Assembly: GCF_005222705.1 (NCBI RefSeq)
Contig: NZ_STGF01000010.1
Location: 62,001-126,000 of the forward strand
Direction of reading: 5' to 3'
DNA length: 64,000 nucleotides
Source: Paenibacillus sp. SY21-1
Lineage (GTDB): Bacteria > Bacillota > Bacilli > Paenibacillales > Paenibacillaceae
Positions 62,164 through 64,000 of the stretch are shown piece after piece. The notes below the pieces were generated by a model. It was not told where the DNA came from. It searched no databases and saw only the letters and a program-made list of their open reading frames with translations. Position 1 is the first letter of the stretch; every line of letters begins with the position of its first letter. Made by a program: the position numbers and the translations under genes.

Positions 62164-62178
62164 ATTCGGCTGCTGCTT
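62133..62178 (-). terminator. Terminator of leuA
   Basis: AAGCAGC (62139-62145) / GCTGCTT (62172-62178) with an A run (62133-62140) on the outer side giving T in the minus direction. It lies 67 bases past the leuA stop codon. Confidence 0.65.
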
Positions 62179-62245
62179 ATTATTTTTGTAAAAAAAGAAA
62201 TCAATGGTCTCGCTTCAGATCAGATTACAAATTTCGCATGATGGG

Positions 62246-63805
62246 TTAACGGACTGCGTCTTTTGCCGAGGCGTGGCGGCTGCCTGTCGTCATGACGGCT
62301 TGATTGCAAGCCGCTACGTAAGCCTCCGCCGCTGCCAGCACAATATCGTTGTGGATAGAGGTCCCACGGAACCGCTTGTTGTTGTGGATAATGCTGACGA
62401 CCGCTTCACCGTGAGCATCCTCTCCCGTCGACAGGGAATGCAGCTCCAGATCCTCAAACTCGGCCGCCACGGGAATCGCCTGCTGGATCGCATGTATGAC
62501 AGCCTCAAGAGGTCCTTCACCGATAGCGACGTAAGCTTTCTCCGTGCCGCCTTCATTTTCCCTAATCGTGACGGTCGCCGTACGCGAGCGCTGGGAACCG
62601 GCATGGACATGCAGATCCTGCAGCACATAAGGGTCAGGCTGCGTATCCGTCAGCTCGCCGGCAATCCGGATCAGCTCGTTGTCGGTTACGATTTTTTTGG
62701 CGTCGGCCGTCTCTTTGAATTTGTTGTACACATGCTCCATTTGCTCGTCTGCTACCGGGATTCCGTACTCGGCCAAACGATGCTTGATGGCGTGACGGCC
62801 GGAATGCTTGCCCAGTATAATCATATTGCGCGAAATCCCCATCGCTTCCGGGTCCATGATTTCGTACGTGCTGCGATTTTTAAGCAAACCGTCTTGATGG
62901 ATGCCCGATTCATGCTGGAAGGCATTGCGACCGACAATCGGCTTGTTGTAAGCAATCGGGAAATGCATCGCCCTGCTCACGAGCCGTGAAGTCTCGTAAA
63001 TTTCTCCAATCTGAATGTTGGTTTCGGCCGCAATGGCATCCTTGCGTGTTTCGATCGCCATAACCAGCTCCTCCAGCGAGCAATTGCCCGCACGTTCGCC
63101 AATGCCGTTCACCGTAACCTCAATCTGCGTCGCTCCCGCGGAAATGGCTGCCAGGCTGTTAGCCACCGCCAGCCCCAAATCATTGTGGCAATGGGCGCTG
63201 TAGCGAACGCTGTCCCCGCCTCTGGCATGCTTGCGCACATAGCGGAACAGCTCGCCCATTTCCTCCGGCATCGCATAGCCAAGCGTATCCGGCAGATTAA
63301 TAATCGTCGCTCCCTCGGCAATAACCGCCTCCACAAGCTGAATAACGAAATCGCGTCCGGAACGGGTGGAGTCCATTGCCGAAAATTCGATCTCATCCAC
63401 AAATTGCTTGCCGTAAGCTACCATGTCCCGTGCGATTTGCACAACCTCATCGCGGGATTTGCGCAGCTGGTGATTCAAATGAATGTCCGACGAGGAGATG
63501 AACAGGTGCAGCCTTCTGCGCGCCGCATCCTGGGTCGCCTTGATCGCCGCGTCGATATCCAGCTTCACGGCGCGGGCGAAGCCCGCAATCTCCACATGCT
63601 GCAGCTCTCGGGAAATTTGCTGGATTGCCGCAAATTCGCCCGGACTCGAGACGGCAAAGCCCGGCTCAATGACGTCAATGCCCAGCTTGCCCAGTTGACG
63701 GGCGATGACGATTTTTCGTTCCGGATCGATGGCCGCCCCCGGTGATTGCTCTCCATCTCTCAGCGTCGTATCGAATATTTGAATATTCTTCATCTCGTTT
63801 GTCAT
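62246..63805 (-). CDS. leuA: 2-isopropylmalate synthase LeuA
   Basis: 519 residues from ATG 63805, with GGAGG 8 bases upstream. First step of leucine synthesis: acetyl-CoA plus 2-oxoisovalerate to 2-isopropylmalate. TIM barrel with [17 protein letters not shown], the metal-binding [36 protein letters not shown] and [13 protein letters not shown]; the C-terminal LeuA dimerisation/allosteric domain ends the protein. A T-box leader lies upstream, so charged versus uncharged tRNA (expected leucine) controls transcription. Other leu/ilv genes are not in the window. Confidence 0.97.
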   Translation of the reverse strand: MTNEMKNIQIFDTTLRDGEQSPGAAIDPERKIVIARQLGKLGIDVIEPGFAVSSPGEFAAIQQISRELQHVEIAGFARAVKLDIDAAIKATQDAARRRLHLFISSSDIHLNHQLRKSRDEVVQIARDMVAYGKQFVDEIEFSAMDSTRSGRDFVIQLVEAVIAEGATIINLPDTLGYAMPEEMGELFRYVRKHARGGDSVRYSAHCHNDLGLAVANSLAAISAGATQIEVTVNGIGERAGNCSLEELVMAIETRKDAIAAETNIQIGEIYETSRLVSRAMHFPIAYNKPIVGRNAFQHESGIHQDGLLKNRSTYEIMDPEAMGISRNMIILGKHSGRHAIKHRLAEYGIPVADEQMEHVYNKFKETADAKKIVTDNELIRIAGELTDTQPDPYVLQDLHVHAGSQRSRTATVTIRENEGGTEKAYVAIGEGPLEAVIHAIQQAIPVAAEFEDLELHSLSTGEDAHGEAVVSIIHNNKRFRGTSIHNDIVLAAAEAYVAACNQAVMTTGSRHASAKDAVR

Positions 63806-63929
63806 TGGTTTATCCTCCAATTATCGTTGTTTAGTGTACCAAGAGCTGTCGGCTAAAGCCGTCCCTTTGGCGCCATAAGCTAACGTTTCGCAAAAAAATT
63901 CAAGACATGCAAGGGTTCAACTTGCATTA

Positions 63930-63968
63930 AAAAAAGACGCGCCGTCTCCTGTATAGAGACGACGCGCC
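63930..63968 (-). terminator. T-box terminator hairpin before leuA
   Basis: GACGCGCCGTCTC (63936-63948) / GAGACGACGCGCC (63956-63968) pairs almost perfectly around a short loop, with a T run in the minus direction (AAAAAA at 63930-63935 on the plus strand). Confidence 0.85.
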
Positions 63969-64000
63969 CAAGGCAGCCGTGGTACCACTCCAATTGGCCG
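63936..64000 (-). promoter_or_regulatory. T-box riboswitch, 3' part including antiterminator/terminator
   Basis: On the minus strand the T-box core GGAGTGGTACCACGG (plus 63978-63992) is followed by a GC-rich hairpin (63936-63968) and a T run. The 5' stem with the specifier codon lies beyond the window, so the amino acid is inferred from leuA. The core differs from the AGGGTGGTACCGCG consensus at a few positions. Confidence 0.85.

Larger units (their letters stand above)
61627..62245. other. AT-rich intergenic region
   Basis: About 620 bases between an ABC ATPase gene and leuA. It contains the cluster of DnaA-box-like sites and a terminator, listed separately. No gene recognised: plus-strand frames there lack start sites. 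Confidence 0.6.

Overview
The window reads as a chromosomal segment of a Paenibacillus-type Firmicute. Evidence: strong AGGAGG-like ribosome binding sites, TTG/GTG starts, TTGACA/TATAAT promoters, a CIRCE-controlled groESL operon, a T-box in front of leuA, YjcZ-type small genes, a PBSX-like contractile tail cluster and a comQXPA pheromone locus. Most genes lie on the minus strand.

Layout. 1-5.9 kb: a MacB-like ABC exporter (its adaptor gene runs off the left edge) and an autoregulated lacI-type/alpha-galactosidase unit. 6-13 kb: a lipoprotein, a four-gene ECF sigma/anti-sigma/ABC-2 transporter operon, and a membrane GGDEF-EAL protein whose GGDEF signature is degenerate. 13.6-17.6 kb: a repeat hotspot with three unrelated tandem arrays: 103-bp units behind a small secreted protein, 9-bp units inside a CobW-type metal GTPase, and 51-bp units in front of that GTPase. 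18-34.3 kb: a cluster flanked by YjcZ-like genes that encodes sheath, tube, chaperones, tape measure, baseplate, fibres, holin and amidase but no capsid, portal, terminase or integrase. It is best read as an R-type tailocin (phage-tail-like bacteriocin). It is controlled by a divergent XRE repressor plus ImmA-type metallopeptidase, five copies of a 15-bp palindrome, two face-to-face promoters, and a late regulator lying over four TGTCCG repeats phased at 11 bp.

34.4-43.8 kb: alpha-L-fucosidase, csrA beside a histidine kinase relic, a two-component system, a toxin-antitoxin pair with a frame-broken PIN toxin, and groESL. A decayed second copy of the groEL 3' end lies about 1.2 kb from the real one. 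43.9-50.2 kb: a uronic acid polysaccharide degradation trio (heparinase II/III, GH88, DUF2264), then an ABC-2 type exporter with its TetR regulator. 50.2-56.1 kb: tatA-tatC downstream of molybdenum cofactor genes and a 5-formyl-THF cyclo-ligase, then an ABC-F ATPase. 56.2-61.6 kb: comA, comP, a previously untracked 55-codon comX, comQ, a small unknown gene and an ABC ATPase. 61.8-62.2 kb: an AT-rich gap with seven DnaA-box-like sites. 62.2-64 kb: leuA with the 3' half of its T-box leader.

Evidence is sequence reading plus remembered family knowledge; no database search was run. Start codons were moved from the longest frame where a Shine-Dalgarno sequence supported another start.
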